A stretch of DNA of 5,554 bases from Candidatus Heimdallarchaeota archaeon (lineage in GTDB: Archaea > Asgardarchaeota > Heimdallarchaeia > Heimdallarchaeales > Kariarchaeaceae). Positions within the stretch are counted from its first letter, which is position 1. The number at the start of each line of letters is the position of its first letter. Location: assembly GCA_029882335.1 (NCBI GenBank), contig JAOUKW010000283.1, forward strand, positions 1 through 5,554, read 5' to 3'. Positions 5,503-5,554 of this stretch are shown in pieces. The position numbers were made by a program, and so were the translations under genes. Below the pieces are notes generated by a model. It was not told the DNA's origin. It saw nothing but the letters and a program-made list of their open reading frames with translations, and did no database searches.

Positions 5503-5554
5503 AATTTAAATTAACGAAAATCGTGTAAATAATTAAAGAGATAAATTAATTATA
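5503..5554. other. AT-rich 3' flank, nothing assignable
   Basis: After the TAA of gene 3 there are 52 bases with no T-run, clear hairpin or start codon context. The last bases (ttaattata) could be the beginning of another TATA-type promoter, but the window ends there and this cannot be judged. Confidence 0.4.

Overview
The window holds three consecutive, same-strand genes for paralogous secreted or surface proteins, and no recognisable enzyme, RNA gene, mobile element or CRISPR array. The DNA is very AT-rich (roughly 30% G+C by eye). Each start codon follows a TATA-like box at nearly constant distance (first T 29-30 nt upstream), and none has a Shine-Dalgarno sequence. That fits archaeal TBP/TFB promoters making leaderless mRNAs. 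The protein style (signal peptide, beta-rich Asn-glycosylatable body, single C-terminal membrane anchor with a basic tail) recalls surface proteins of Asgard archaea. That lineage is an inference; no marker gene is present.

Layout: 1-309 is non-coding with three small A/T-rich inverted repeats and promoter 1. Gene 1 (310-1287, GTG start) has one PPC-like domain. A 100-nt gap carries a hairpin plus T6 terminator candidate and promoter 2. Gene 2 (1388-3352) has four PPC-like domains in tandem. A 101-nt gap carries promoter 3. Gene 3 (3454-5502) has one good and three degenerate PPC-like domains. Positions 5503-5554 are an AT-rich tail with nothing assignable.

All three proteins share one plan: signal peptide, one to four beta-rich repeats of about 100 residues resembling the bacterial/archaeal pre-peptidase C-terminal (PPC) fold, a shared C-terminal ectodomain of about 155-175 residues, then a transmembrane helix and a short basic cytoplasmic tail. 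The shared ectodomain has a 'GD-x-[IFL]-E-W' opening, an 'I-[ML]-P / I-L-P' strand, a C-x4-C pair and a late T-G turn. The C-x4-C pair supplies the only two cysteines in each protein.

The genes look like a tandemly duplicated family that diversified by changing repeat number and eroding repeat motifs, with each copy keeping its own promoter. Ligand, partner and physiological role cannot be read from the sequence. Cell-surface adhesion, glycan binding or a cell-envelope role are possibilities only.
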